From NCBI RefSeq assembly GCF_013328815.1, contig NZ_JABUHN010000008.1:124001-188000 (forward strand): DNA of 64,000 nt. Reading direction: 5' to 3'. A model generated the notes under the pieces. It ran no database searches, was not told the origin of the DNA, and was given only the letters and a program-made list of their open reading frames with translations. Both the position numbers and the translations under genes were made by a program. This document shows, one piece after another, positions 44,073-53,379 of the stretch. The DNA is from Tabrizicola fusiformis. Lineage in GTDB: Bacteria; Pseudomonadota; Alphaproteobacteria; Rhodobacterales; Rhodobacteraceae. Within the stretch, counting starts at the first letter, position 1. Each line of letters opens with the position of its first letter.

Positions 44073-45312
44073 GGAATTCGGCCAGAATCTCGTCCCGGGT
44101 GATGTCGCGGTAGGCGAAAGCGGCGGCGTCAAGCTGCGCAAAGAGCGCCGCGAAATTCTCGGCCCGGGCGGTTTCGATGCCGATCAGGACAGAACCGAAG
44201 TTGCGGGCGGATTTCTTGAGATATTCAAAGCGGGCGATATCATCTTCGGGGCCCAGCATGGCGAGAAATTCCTTCAGCGCGCCGGGGCGCTGCGGCATCC
44301 GCAGGATGAAGTATTTCTTGACGCCGGAATAGCGCTGCGCCCGCTCCTTGACTTCTGGTAGGCGCTCGAAATCGAAATTGCCGCCCGAAGTGATGCAAAC
44401 CACGGTCTTGCCCGCGATCTCCTCGGCCAGTTCGGGCAAAACATCGACGGAAAGGGCGCCGGCGGGCTCCAGAACGATGCCCTCGACGTTCAGCATGTCC
44501 AGCATGGTGACGCAGATGCGGTCTTCGGGGGCGAGGAGAACCTCTTCGGGGCGAATCCAGGAGAGATGGGCAAAGGTCTTGTCCCCCAGACGGGCGACGG
44601 CAGCGCCATCGACAAAGCTGTTCACGGTCTTGAGCTTGACCGGCTCGGCCGCCTGAAGCGCTGCGGTCAGGCTCGCACCGCCAAGCGGCTCGACAAAGCG
44701 GAAGGCGGTCTGCGGCGCCTCGGCCCGCAGATAGGCGGTGACGCCCGAGGCAAGACCGCCGCCGCCCACAGGAAGGATGACCAGATCGGGGGCGCGGCCA
44801 AGCTGATCGAGTAATTCGACGGCAACCGAAGCCTGACCCTCGATTACATCCTCATCATCAAAGGGGGACAGGAAATGCGCGCCCTTTTCCGCGCAAAAGC
44901 TTTGGCTGGCGGCAAGGGTCTGGTCGAAATAGTCGCCGGTCAGCACGATGCGGACTGCATCGCCGCCAAAGGCGCGGGTCTTGTCGATTTTCTGCTGCGG
45001 CGTGGTGACGGGCATGAAGATGGTGCCCTGAACGCCGAAATGGCGGCAGGCGAAGGCAACGCCCTGCGCATGGTTGCCCGCCGAGGCGCAGACGAAATGC
45101 CGCTGTGCAGGATTGGCGGCGCGGACCTTGCGCATTGCATTCCAGGCGCCGCGCAGCTTGTAGCTGCGGACTGGCGAAAGGTCTTCGCGCTTCAGCCAGA
45201 TATCGGCGCCGAAGCGGCGCGACAGATGGTCGTTCCGCTGCAGCGGCGTGCGCGGAAAGAGATCGCGCAGGGCGCGGGTGGTGGAGCGGGCGGCATCGGC
45301 AAAGCTGGTCAT
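44065..45312 (-). CDS. ilvA: Threonine ammonia-lyase (threonine dehydratase)
   Basis: A 415-residue PLP enzyme deaminating threonine to 2-oxobutyrate, the first step to isoleucine. PLP lysine is in VRSYKLRGAWNAM, with SAGNHAQGVAFACRHFG, the phosphate-binding loop PVGGGGLASGV and SGGNFDFERL. The C-terminal 75 residues form an ACT-like regulatory domain (KKYFILRMPQRPGALKEFL), consistent with feedback control. It has one ACT-like module, unlike the two in E. coli IlvA. The start ATG is at 45310-45312. Confidence 0.94.
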   Translation of the reverse strand: MTSFADAARSTTRALRDLFPRTPLQRNDHLSRRFGADIWLKREDLSPVRSYKLRGAWNAMRKVRAANPAQRHFVCASAGNHAQGVAFACRHFGVQGTIFMPVTTPQQKIDKTRAFGGDAVRIVLTGDYFDQTLAASQSFCAEKGAHFLSPFDDEDVIEGQASVAVELLDQLGRAPDLVILPVGGGGLASGVTAYLRAEAPQTAFRFVEPLGGASLTAALQAAEPVKLKTVNSFVDGAAVARLGDKTFAHLSWIRPEEVLLAPEDRICVTMLDMLNVEGIVLEPAGALSVDVLPELAEEIAGKTVVCITSGGNFDFERLPEVKERAQRYSGVKKYFILRMPQRPGALKEFLAMLGPEDDIARFEYLKKSARNFGSVLIGIETARAENFAALFAQLDAAAFAYRDITRDEILAEFLI

Positions 45313-45348
45313 ATGTCAGGCTTGGCCGATGCAGGGCGATTGTGCAAG

Positions 45349-46119
45349 TCAGACCAGCGGGCGCTGTTCGATGTAATGGCCGTAAAGCGTGGTCAGGATC
45401 GAGACCCCGACCATCGTGACGAGCCAGTTGGTCACAAGCTGCCAGAGGATGGCTGTGATCATCAGATGGCCGAAAACCACCATTCCAATCAGGTTTATCA
45501 CGAAGATCGCCCCGACGATGATCACCGTAAGTTCGGCAAGTGCCCGGTTGTCATGGGCCGTCGCGCGCCAGCCTGCCAGAACCTCGCTCTCGACGCCCAG
45601 CGCCTGACCCGGCAGCGCCGCAGAAAGCCGCAGGCCGGCAAAAACCAGCGGCAATTGCACGATCAGTGTCATCAGCAGGACGCCAATCAGGCCAAGCCCA
45701 AAGTGGAACAGGCCCGAAAAGAGGACGCCGACAATCATCCCCCAGACGATTGCGGGCAGCAGGATGATCAGGCCAAGCAGCAGGGAGCGCAGGAAATAGG
45801 CCAGCATCCGGTCCTGCCGGAAGGTGGGCAGAAGGTCTGGCTTTTCGTTGAGCAAAACATAGCGGTGCCAGCCGACGGCAATCCAGAGGCCGGTAGTCAC
45901 GGCGACCAGTAGCGTTATCAGCATCCCAAGACCCATGCCGCCGGTCATGCCGCCAGCGCCCATTCCAGCCTGTGCGGCCATGCCGAGACCGAAGATCAGG
46001 CCGACAACGGCCTGCACCGCATAGAGCAGCCCCGAAACCCGGAGGGCACCTTCGAGATTGCCCGTGACCTGACGGACGGAGTGGCGGAATATCTGCAAAC
46101 CCTTCAAATCTGGCTCCAT
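45349..46119 (-). CDS. Multi-pass membrane protein of unknown function
   Basis: A 256-residue protein with about six hydrophobic segments (for example [59 protein letters not shown]) and a Gly/Met-rich loop [16 protein letters not shown] near residue 55. The N terminus ([22 protein letters not shown]) is cytoplasmic-looking. I do not recognise a named family; Rhodobacteraceae carry similar proteins in single copy. It is divergent from argG with 147 bases between starts and 36 bases upstream of ilvA, and may be co-transcribed with ilvA. Confidence 0.82.
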   Translation of the reverse strand: MEPDLKGLQIFRHSVRQVTGNLEGALRVSGLLYAVQAVVGLIFGLGMAAQAGMGAGGMTGGMGLGMLITLLVAVTTGLWIAVGWHRYVLLNEKPDLLPTFRQDRMLAYFLRSLLLGLIILLPAIVWGMIVGVLFSGLFHFGLGLIGVLLMTLIVQLPLVFAGLRLSAALPGQALGVESEVLAGWRATAHDNRALAELTVIIVGAIFVINLIGMVVFGHLMITAILWQLVTNWLVTMVGVSILTTLYGHYIEQRPLV

Positions 46120-46266
46120 CGGCTGAAATCCGGATCAGTGGCGCAGGAATGCCGCGGCAAGTCAACCTTGGGCTGCGGAGCTGCGAGGGCCCCCGTTGCG
46201 GGGCGCGCGGCTTGCCCTTTCGGGGATTTCCCGATAATCGCGGGACAAACCGCGATGGAGCGTCCC

Positions 46267-47499
46267 ATGTCCAAACCGAAGAAAGTCGTCCTTGCCTATT
46301 CGGGCGGGCTTGATACCTCGATCATCCTGAAATGGTTGCAGACGGAATATGGCTGTGAGGTGGTGACCTTCACCGCCGATTTGGGTCAGGGCGAAGAGCT
46401 GGAACCGGCGCGGCAGAAGGCCGTTCTTCTGGGGATCAAGGAAGAGAACATCCATATTCTGGATGTGCGCGAAGAGTTCGTGAAGGATTTCGTCTATCCG
46501 ATGTTCCGCGCCAATGCGCTTTATGAAGGGGAATACCTTCTGGGCACCTCGATCGCGCGGCCGCTGATCGCCAAGCATCTGGTGCAGATCGCCCAAGCCA
46601 CCGGCGCCGATGCCGTGGCCCATGGCGCGACCGGCAAGGGCAATGATCAGGTGCGGTTCGAGCTGGGTGTGGCGGCGCTCGACCCGTCGATCCGGGTTAT
46701 CGCGCCCTGGCGGGAGTGGGATCTGTCCAGCCGGACCAAGCTGATCCAGTTCGCCGAGGAAAACCAGATTCCGATCGCCAAGAACAAGCGGGGCGAGGCG
46801 CCCTTCTCGGTCGATGCGAACCTGCTGCATACCTCTTCCGAGGGCACCGTTCTGGAGAACCCGGCCGAGGAGGCGCCCGATTATGTCGCCCAGCGCGTGG
46901 TTGCCGTGGAAGATGCGCCGAACACGCCGGAATATATCGAGATTGCCTTTGAAAGGGGCGATGCAGTGGCGCTGAACGGTGAGGCGCTGTCGCCCGCAAC
47001 CATGCTGACCCGGCTGAACGAGCTGGGCGGCAAGCATGGGATCGGTCTGCTGGACTTCGTGGAAAACCGCTTTGTCGGGATGAAATCGCGCGGCCTTTAT
47101 GAGACCCCCGGCGGCACCGTCCTGCTGGCCGCCCATCGCGGCATCGAGCAGATCACGCTGGATTCCGGCGCAGGCCATCTGAAGGATTCAATCATGCCGC
47201 GCTATGCGGAGCTGATCTACAACGGCTTCTGGTTCAGCCCTGAACGCGAGGCGCTGCAGGCGCTGATCGACAAGACGCAGGCACATGTGACAGGCACCGT
47301 GAAGCTGAAGCTTTACAAGGGGGTCGCCCGTGTTGTGGCCCGGTGGTCGGACCATACGCTTTACAGTGAAAAACATGTGACCTTCGAAGAGGATGCCGGC
47401 GCCTATGACCAGAAGGACGCGGCGGGCTTCATCCGGCTGAACGCGCTGCGCCTGCGCCTGATCGCCACGCGGAATGCGCGGGTGGCGAAGAAGGGCTAG
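46267..47499 (+). CDS. argG: Argininosuccinate synthase
   Basis: Joins citrulline and aspartate using ATP in arginine synthesis. It is 410 residues, normal for the family. The PP-loop [12 protein letters not shown] is near the N terminus, followed by [11 protein letters not shown], the [13 protein letters not shown] signature and the tetramer tail region. The start chosen is the ATG at 46267 ([14 protein letters not shown]) behind GGAG; another ATG four codons earlier overlaps the ribosome site. It is followed by a perfect parS site and a terminator. Confidence 0.97.
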   Translation: MSKPKKVVLAYSGGLDTSIILKWLQTEYGCEVVTFTADLGQGEELEPARQKAVLLGIKEENIHILDVREEFVKDFVYPMFRANALYEGEYLLGTSIARPLIAKHLVQIAQATGADAVAHGATGKGNDQVRFELGVAALDPSIRVIAPWREWDLSSRTKLIQFAEENQIPIAKNKRGEAPFSVDANLLHTSSEGTVLENPAEEAPDYVAQRVVAVEDAPNTPEYIEIAFERGDAVALNGEALSPATMLTRLNELGGKHGIGLLDFVENRFVGMKSRGLYETPGGTVLLAAHRGIEQITLDSGAGHLKDSIMPRYAELIYNGFWFSPEREALQALIDKTQAHVTGTVKLKLYKGVARVVARWSDHTLYSEKHVTFEEDAGAYDQKDAAGFIRLNALRLRLIATRNARVAKKG

Positions 47500-47514
47500 G
47501 CTGCGTTCCTGCAA

Positions 47515-47530
47515 TGTTTCACGTGAAACA
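47515..47530. other. parS: parS centromere site 1
   Basis: TGTTTCACGTGAAACA, a perfect 16-base match to the canonical ParB-binding palindrome. It lies in the argG terminator region, about 13 kb from the parB gene on this same window. ParB loads here and spreads to organise origin segregation. Confidence 0.95.
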
Positions 47531-47560
47531 AGGCCGCGCCGGGAAACCTGCGCGGCCTTT
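47530..47560 (+). terminator. Rho-independent terminator after argG
   Basis: A perfect 10-bp stem AAGGCCGCGC (47530-47539) / GCGCGGCCTT (47550-47559) with a ten-base loop and a final T. It begins on the last base of the parS palindrome, so a bound ParB complex sits exactly at the end of the argG transcript. Confidence 0.85.
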
Positions 47561-47634
47561 GCGTTCGTGACGTAACGGCGCGGTTGCGTCAGCGGGCATC
47601 GTGCCTAACCTGCCGGAGAACCGCAGGAGAGATC

Positions 47635-47913
47635 ATGGAAGACATTGCAGCAGGCATTCGCAAAGCGCTGGAAACAAAACGCTTTTCCGGCAGCCTGAAA
47701 TTCGACTGCGGCGTGGATGGCGTGATCGTTATGGCCGACGGAACTGCCAGCACCGAGGACCGCGAGACGGATTGCACCCTGCGCCTCAGTCAAGAAAATC
47801 TGGTCAGCCTGCTGAAGGGCAAACTGAACCCAATGGTTGCCATGGCGACGGGCAAGTTGAAACTGTCGGGCAATCCCGCCGTTGCAATGGGGCTGGCCAA
47901 GCTTCTCGCGTAG
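47635..47913 (+). CDS. SCP2 sterol-binding-fold protein
   Basis: A 92-residue protein made of one small SCP2-like domain: GSLKFDCGVDGVIVMADG, TDCTLRLSQENLVSLLKGKLNPMVAMATGKLKLSGNPAVAMGLAKLL (conserved ending with the pattern G-KLK-GN). Such proteins bind lipids or acyl groups in a hydrophobic tunnel; bacterial function is not known. The start is the ATG at 47635 behind AGGAGAG; a longer frame from 47584 lacks a ribosome site. It is convergent with the sulfotransferase-like gene, 20 bases between stops. Confidence 0.88.
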   Translation: MEDIAAGIRKALETKRFSGSLKFDCGVDGVIVMADGTASTEDRETDCTLRLSQENLVSLLKGKLNPMVAMATGKLKLSGNPAVAMGLAKLLA

Positions 47914-47933
47914 GATGGGCAATATTGCCCATC

Positions 47934-48656
47934 CTACAGTTTAAGTGCGGCAAGCCTTTCATAATAGGGCAGTGCCTGATCCGCCAATCGCTGATATTCC
48001 GGTGCCAGCGCCGGAAGCTCCCCCTCGGGTTCGTCAAAGCCGGTTGAGGCATGGACGGCATTATACCAATGCGGCGCCCAAGCCCCGTCATAAGGCTTGG
48101 GCCCGGCGGGCCAGCGCAGCATCGCCTCGGTAAAGGCAATGCCCAGCGCCGCACAGAGCCGTTCCAGCACCTCGCGCGGGCGGGCACGGATATCGGCGGA
48201 ATCGACGACCAGCGGCGCATGGCCCAGCCAATCCGCAACTTCGTCAAACAGTTCGGCCTGTTGCACAAAGCCGATATCGGCCAGCACCGGCGCCTCGCGC
48301 TTTTTCGAATAGCTGGCCACCACCCGCGCCGGATGCCGGATCAGGAAGACGTTCTGCAGCCCGCGCATGAAGGCCCGGTCAAAGCCGGAAATCATGTGCA
48401 GCGTCATATGCTTTTGATAGAACAGCGGCTGCCCGCCCGGATGCGGCCCCAGACATGCCGCCGCAACCGCCTCGGGCGCAATCTGCCCCGCCGCGATCAC
48501 CGCCTCTTTCATCGGATGGTCCAAGCCGGTCGCAGCAAGATAGGCGGCATAGAACGGCTCATCCCAGACCGCACAATCACCCCGCGCCGCGAAAGCATAC
48601 ATCATCGCGGTCGAAAGGTTCCGCGGGCCGCTCCACATGGCGATCTTCATGGTCAT
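47934..48656 (-). CDS. Sulfotransferase-like P-loop protein
   Basis: A 240-residue protein of the sulfotransferase fold. The N-terminal 5'-phosphosulfate-type loop is WSGPRNLSTAMMYAFAARGD and the 3'-phosphate region is FLIRHPARVVASYSKK. Alphaproteobacteria often place this gene beside a class IV aminotransferase, and in plants the two domains occur fused in branched-chain-aminotransferase-like proteins, so a joint pathway is likely; the acceptor is unknown. Two ATGs are possible: 48654-48656, or 48648-48650, which fits the GGAGG spacing slightly better. The aminotransferase gene ends 21 bases upstream. Confidence 0.83.
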   Translation of the reverse strand: MTMKIAMWSGPRNLSTAMMYAFAARGDCAVWDEPFYAAYLAATGLDHPMKEAVIAAGQIAPEAVAAACLGPHPGGQPLFYQKHMTLHMISGFDRAFMRGLQNVFLIRHPARVVASYSKKREAPVLADIGFVQQAELFDEVADWLGHAPLVVDSADIRARPREVLERLCAALGIAFTEAMLRWPAGPKPYDGAWAPHWYNAVHASTGFDEPEGELPALAPEYQRLADQALPYYERLAALKL

Positions 48657-48677
48657 GCCTCCCTCTTTCCCGGCCGC

Positions 48678-49577
48678 TCACGCACCGACCAGCGACTTGT
48701 AAAGGCCCCGGATCCGCTCGGTCACCGGGCCGATCTGCCCGGTTCCGATCACCCGCCCGTCGATGATGCCCACCGGGGTTTGCGCCCCGAACGTGCCGGT
48801 CAGAAACGCCTCATCCGCGCCATAGGTGTCCACCAGTGAAAAGTTCCGCTCGTAAACCGGAATGCCGTTCGCCCGGCAAAGCCCGATCACCTTGCCCCGG
48901 GTGATGCCGTTCATGCAGTAATCGCCGGTCGAGGTCCAAACCTCGCCCTTGCGCACGATAAAGAAGTTGCAGGCATTGGTGGTGTTCACAAAGCCATGCA
49001 CATCCAGCATCAGCGCCTCATCCGCGCCGGCCTTTTCGGCGGCGATACAGGCCAGGATGCAGTTCAGCTTGGAATGCGAATTCAGCTTGGGATCCTGCGT
49101 CATCGGCAAACCCCGCATATGCGGCACCGTGGCCAGCCGGATCGGGCGCGGCAGGCTGGGGCGCGAATGTTCCATGATGATCACCATGGTCGGGCCGCGC
49201 TGGCTGAGTTTCGGATGCTGGAACGGCCGGGTCTTCACCCCCCGCGTCACCATCAGCCGGGCGTGGGCATCGCTGACCATGCCATTGGCCGCTTGCGTTT
49301 CCAGAACGGCGGCCACCACCGCAGCGCGGTCCATCCCGATATCAAGGTCGATCGCCCGCGCCGCTTCGAACAGCCGGTCGATATGTTCGTCCAGAAAGCT
49401 CCAGCGCCCGTTGTAAAGCCGGATCCCCTCCCAGACACCATCGCCCAGCATGAAGCCCGAATCATAGACAGACACCATCGCTTCGGCTTTCGGCACGACT
49501 CGGCCGTTCACCCAGATCAGGATGGTTTCGTTGCGCGCATCCTCGGCGGCCTGATGGGTGGAAACATGGTCGGTCAT
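48678..49577 (-). CDS. Class IV PLP aminotransferase (branched-chain or D-amino-acid type)
   Basis: A 299-residue fold-type IV enzyme. VSVYDSGFMLGDGVWEGIRLYNG opens the catalytic region, the PLP lysine lies in KLNSHSKLNCI, and GFVNTTNACNFFIV, GITRGKVI and FLTGTFGAQTPV form the cofactor site. Substrate choice within this fold (branched-chain amino acids, D-alanine, (R)-amines, aminodeoxychorismate) cannot be read with certainty. It is the upstream partner of the sulfotransferase-like gene, both leftward, and divergent from the metalloprotease gene across 138 bases. Confidence 0.88.
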   Translation of the reverse strand: MTDHVSTHQAAEDARNETILIWVNGRVVPKAEAMVSVYDSGFMLGDGVWEGIRLYNGRWSFLDEHIDRLFEAARAIDLDIGMDRAAVVAAVLETQAANGMVSDAHARLMVTRGVKTRPFQHPKLSQRGPTMVIIMEHSRPSLPRPIRLATVPHMRGLPMTQDPKLNSHSKLNCILACIAAEKAGADEALMLDVHGFVNTTNACNFFIVRKGEVWTSTGDYCMNGITRGKVIGLCRANGIPVYERNFSLVDTYGADEAFLTGTFGAQTPVGIIDGRVIGTGQIGPVTERIRGLYKSLVGA

Positions 49578-49715
49578 GGCGGTTCTCCTCTGGCCGCCAC
49601 GCTATGCGGGCGGGGCGGAAAGGCCAAGGGGGTCTGGAATCCCGCGCTTGTGACGACTCGGGCAGCATGGTCTACTCGCCCGGCATTTGTCACAGCCGCT
49701 TTGCCGGAGGTCGCG

Positions 49716-50621
49716 ATGAAATCGACGATCAAATTTCCCCGATTCGATGCCGAACTTGATACCGACTGCTGCGACCCCTACAACAACGCCGAACTGACGC
49801 TGACGCTGCGGCTGGGTTTTACCCAGATCAACCCGGCGGGCGGGGCTGCCGCAGGCAGCCATCATGATTATGGCAATGCCGCCAAGCCAACCCGCAAGAC
49901 GATCAAATGGACAGATGCCGCCTGGAAGACCTGGAAAGACAACTTCTGCAGCACGGCGCAAAGCTTCTGGACGGGCAAATTCTGGCTGGTCAATGATGCC
50001 GGCAGTTTTCCCTTCGTGACGAAATCCGGCCAGGGCTATATCCCGAATGTCTGGTGCCGGATGAAGATCGTGGCGCAGGATGGTAGCGCGGCCAACAATC
50101 ACCACAGCATCAGCGTGGTCCGCCTTGACCCATCCGAAAGCTGGTTCGGCTCGCATTCCACGCTATACGACAGCAAGGACACCGACCTTGTGCAGAAGAA
50201 CACCGACAGCGCCGGCAACAAGGTAATGCAGCGCGCCCATGTCCATGAGGTGGGGCATCTTCTGGGCCTTGGCCATGTCGATATCGGCAAGGCGCATTGC
50301 CCGGCTTCGGGCGACACCAATGCCTCGGCCTGTTATGGTGTGGCCGACAATGACATGAAATCGGTGATGGGTTCTGGCATGGAGCTGCGGCTGGAACATG
50401 CCGAGCCTTGGCGCGAGGCGATCCGCGGCTTTTCCATTGGCGAAGTGCTGACCGGCGTGCTTGCCCCGGGCAAGCTCTTCCTGCCCTTCGGCAGGCTGCT
50501 GATCGGCGCCAATCCGCTCTTTGCAGTCTGGCCCGCCAAATTCAAGCGCCACTACCCCCGCACCGCCGAAGAGGTTGCGGCGGGCACCCTGATCACCGCC
50601 AAACCCGCGAGACCGGCATGA
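49716..50621 (+). CDS. Metzincin-type zinc metalloprotease, no classical signal peptide
   Basis: A 301-residue protein with the complete extended zinc motif HEVGHLLGLGH (His177, Glu178, His181, His187) and a likely Met-turn SVMGSGM about 30 residues later, the layout of metzincin proteases. Four Cys pairs or singles (CC at 18-19, Cys78, Cys114, Cys195, Cys206) suggest disulfides or metal binding. No N-terminal hydrophobic signal is present, so it is either cytoplasmic or exported by another route. The start ATG at 49716 follows GGAGG. It overlaps the next gene by 4 bases (ATGA). Substrate unknown. Confidence 0.85.
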   Translation: MKSTIKFPRFDAELDTDCCDPYNNAELTLTLRLGFTQINPAGGAAAGSHHDYGNAAKPTRKTIKWTDAAWKTWKDNFCSTAQSFWTGKFWLVNDAGSFPFVTKSGQGYIPNVWCRMKIVAQDGSAANNHHSISVVRLDPSESWFGSHSTLYDSKDTDLVQKNTDSAGNKVMQRAHVHEVGHLLGLGHVDIGKAHCPASGDTNASACYGVADNDMKSVMGSGMELRLEHAEPWREAIRGFSIGEVLTGVLAPGKLFLPFGRLLIGANPLFAVWPAKFKRHYPRTAEEVAAGTLITAKPARPA

Positions 50622-50986
50622 CAAGACCCAGCCAACGCAGCATGGCCTTTTTCGCAGCGGCGCTGGTCGCCGCGCTGGCGATCTGGGGAACCAGCCTTGC
50701 CCGCGCCGAAAAGCAGGGCACGACGCAGAACAGCGCAGAGGAATGCAAGATGGACCCGGTAGCCCAGTCGATTTGTGTCTATGATCTGATCCTTGACGAT
50801 ATCCGCGACAATTACCGGCAACGCGGCGGCGGCGGCATTTCCGGTATCGTGCAGACCTCAACCACCGGCTTCACCGCCCGGCTGGAACAGGAAGGCCGCG
50901 TCGATGTGCGCAGCTATGAAATCCGGTTCGAGGCAGACGGCCGCCCGGCCATCGTTTCGGTCACCGAAGCAACCGAAACGATGTAG
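50618..50986 (+). CDS. Small exported protein of unknown function, coupled to the metalloprotease
   Basis: A 122-residue protein with a signal peptide (RSMAFFAAALVAALAIWGTSLARA, cleavage before EKQG) and a mature part of about 90 residues with two Cys (EECKMD and QSICVYD) that could form one disulfide. The C-terminal half is predicted to be beta-rich (GFTARLEQEGRVDVRSYEIRFEADG). No family is recognised. Translational coupling to the metzincin gene suggests a partner, inhibitor or substrate of that protease, but this is inference only. Confidence 0.78.
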   Translation: MTRPSQRSMAFFAAALVAALAIWGTSLARAEKQGTTQNSAEECKMDPVAQSICVYDLILDDIRDNYRQRGGGGISGIVQTSTTGFTARLEQEGRVDVRSYEIRFEADGRPAIVSVTEATETM

Positions 50987-50995
50987 GCGCCAGCC

Positions 50996-53251
50996 TCAGC
51001 CCACCTTGCAGGCGGCCATCACCGCCATGTTCAGAATGTCGTTGACGGTCGAATTGGTGCCGCAGATTTGGATCGGCTTCTTCACCCCGGTCAAAATCGG
51101 CCCGATCACCGTGGCCCCGGCCATTTCCTGCATCAGCTTGACCGAGATCGAAGCCGAGTGGCGGGCCGGAACCACCAGAATATTCGCGGGGCCGGTCAGG
51201 CGGCAGAACGGGTAATGCGCCATCACCTCGGGGTTCAGCGCCACATCCACCGTCATCTCGCCCTCATATTCGAAATCCACCTTGCGCCCGTCCAGCAGGG
51301 CTGGCGCCAGATGCATCTTCGTCGCCCGCTCTGACACCGGATAGCCGAAGGTCGAGAAGCTCACGAAAGCCACCCGCGGCTCCATCCCCAGGCTGCGCGC
51401 CACCCCGGCGGCCCGCGTGGCGATCGTCGCCAGATCCTCGGGCTCGGGCCATTCATGCACCAGAGTATCGCCAATCAGCACGATCCGCCCCTTGTGCAAA
51501 AGCGCCGTCACCCCCACCGCCCCGTCCGAAGCCCGGGCATCGAACACATGGTTCAGAAGGCTAAGAACATGGGCCGATTTCCGTGTCGCCCCGGTCACCA
51601 ACCCATCGCCATGGCCATGCTGCAGCATTAGTGCCGAAAATACATGCCGGTCACGCGCCGCCAGCCGGTGAATATCGTGCCGGTCAAAGCCCTGCCGTTG
51701 CAGGCGGTTGTAGAGAAAATCCTTGTAGGTATCGAGGTGCCGCGAATTGGCGGCATTCACCACCTCAAGTTCGCGCACGGCATCCCCCAGCCCTGCCGTC
51801 TCCAGCTTTTCACGCACGTCCGCCTCGCGCCCCACCACCAGCGCCCGGCCCAGACCGGCCCGCTGATAGGCGACGGCGGCCCGCAGCACGCGCGGGTCAT
51901 CGCCTTCGGCAAAGATCATCCGCGCCTGCGCCTGACGTGCGCGGGCGTGGATGCCCTGCAAAATGCTCGCCGTCGGGTCCATCCGCGCCTTGAGGCTTTG
52001 CTCATAGGCCCTCAGGTCGATGATCGGTCGCCGCGCCACGCCGGTATCCATTCCGGCCTTAGCCACCGCAGGCGGAATCACATGGATCAGCCGCGGGTCG
52101 AAGGGCGTCGGGATGATGTAATCGCGCCCAAACGAGAGTTTGCGGCCATAGGCCATCGCCACCTCATCCGGCACATCTTCACGCGCCAGAGCCGCCAAGG
52201 CCCGGGCACAGGCAATCTTCATCTCGTCATTGATGGCGCGGGCGTGAATGTCCAGCGCGCCGCGGAACAGATAGGGAAAGCCCAGAACGTTGTTCACCTG
52301 ATTGGGATAGTCGCTGCGCCCGGTCGCCACAATGGCATCGGCGCGGACGGCATGGGCCTCTTCCGGGGTGATTTCCGGGTCCGGGTTGGCCATGGCAAAG
52401 ATCACCGGATTGTCGGCCATGCTGGCCACCATCGCAGGCGTCACCGCCCCCTTGGCCGAAACGCCCAGGAACACATCCGCCCCCACCATCGCCTCTTCCA
52501 GCGTGCGCGCCGGAGTATTGGCGGCATGGGCCGATTTCCACTGGTTCATCCCTTCGGTCCGGCCCTGCCAGATCACGCCCTTGGTGTCGCACATGATGCA
52601 GTTGTCATGCCGCGCGCCCATGCTTTTCAGCAGTTCCAGACAGGCGATCCCCGCCGCCCCTGCCCCGTTCAGCACGATCTTCACATCACCGATCTTCTTG
52701 CCGGAAATCTCCAGCGCATTGATCAGACCCGCCGCACAGATCACCGCCGTGCCATGCTGGTCATCATGGAACACCGGAATGTCCATGATCTCTTTCAGCC
52801 GCTGCTCGATGATGAAGCATTCCGGGGCCTTGATATCCTCAAGGTTGATGCCGCCAAAGGTCGGCCCCATCAGCGAGACCGCCTTGATGATCTCTTCTGC
52901 GTCTTCGGTGTCCAGCTCGATGTCGATGGCATTCACATCGGCAAAGCGCTTGAACAGCACCGCCTTGCCTTCCATCACCGGCTTGGACGCCAGAGCGCCC
53001 AGATTGCCGAGGCCCAGAATGGCCGTCCCGTTCGAGATCACCGCCACCATATTGCCCTTGACGGTATAGTCATAGGCGGTCTCGGGCCGCTCGGCGATGG
53101 CCAGCACCGGCACGGCAACGCCCGGGCTGTAGGCCAGCGAGAGATCGCGCTGGGTCGCCATCGGCGTTGAGGCGACGACATCATATTTGCCGGGGCGCGG
53201 TTCCAGATGATAGGCAAGCGCCTCTTCCGGGGTGATTTTCGTTTTGGTCAT
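50996..53251 (-). CDS. maeB: NADP-dependent malic enzyme with C-terminal phosphotransacetylase-like domain
   Basis: A 751-residue fusion typical of proteobacterial MaeB: residues to about 430 form the malic enzyme (AYSPGVAVPVLAI, FADVNAIDIELD, PVFHDDQHGTAVI, the nucleotide site VLNGAGAAGIAC and VGADVFLGVSAKG), and the rest is a phosphotransacetylase-like domain (ARMIFAEGDDPRVLRAAVAYQ, VTGATRKSAHVLSLL, IQICGTNSTVNDILNMAVMAA). It decarboxylates malate to pyruvate; the C-terminal domain is regulatory and lacks known activity. The start ATG is at 53249-53251. It is divergent from mutS over 128 bases. Confidence 0.95.
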   Translation of the reverse strand: MTKTKITPEEALAYHLEPRPGKYDVVASTPMATQRDLSLAYSPGVAVPVLAIAERPETAYDYTVKGNMVAVISNGTAILGLGNLGALASKPVMEGKAVLFKRFADVNAIDIELDTEDAEEIIKAVSLMGPTFGGINLEDIKAPECFIIEQRLKEIMDIPVFHDDQHGTAVICAAGLINALEISGKKIGDVKIVLNGAGAAGIACLELLKSMGARHDNCIMCDTKGVIWQGRTEGMNQWKSAHAANTPARTLEEAMVGADVFLGVSAKGAVTPAMVASMADNPVIFAMANPDPEITPEEAHAVRADAIVATGRSDYPNQVNNVLGFPYLFRGALDIHARAINDEMKIACARALAALAREDVPDEVAMAYGRKLSFGRDYIIPTPFDPRLIHVIPPAVAKAGMDTGVARRPIIDLRAYEQSLKARMDPTASILQGIHARARQAQARMIFAEGDDPRVLRAAVAYQRAGLGRALVVGREADVREKLETAGLGDAVRELEVVNAANSRHLDTYKDFLYNRLQRQGFDRHDIHRLAARDRHVFSALMLQHGHGDGLVTGATRKSAHVLSLLNHVFDARASDGAVGVTALLHKGRIVLIGDTLVHEWPEPEDLATIATRAAGVARSLGMEPRVAFVSFSTFGYPVSERATKMHLAPALLDGRKVDFEYEGEMTVDVALNPEVMAHYPFCRLTGPANILVVPARHSASISVKLMQEMAGATVIGPILTGVKKPIQICGTNSTVNDILNMAVMAACKVG

Positions 53252-53379
53252 CAGGGGGCCATCCTGTCTGCAAGGTGTCCGCTCATACCGCCGCATCGCC
53301 CGTCTGCATAGGGCGACGATTGGCGCTTTTCGCCACGGGCGGGCTTTTGTAGGGTCTGGGCGGTATCGAGGAGAGCAAG

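Noticed and set aside
51644-53170. Rightward frame of 508 codons opposite the malic enzyme gene
   Set aside because: Antisense to an unambiguous MaeB protein; no family features.
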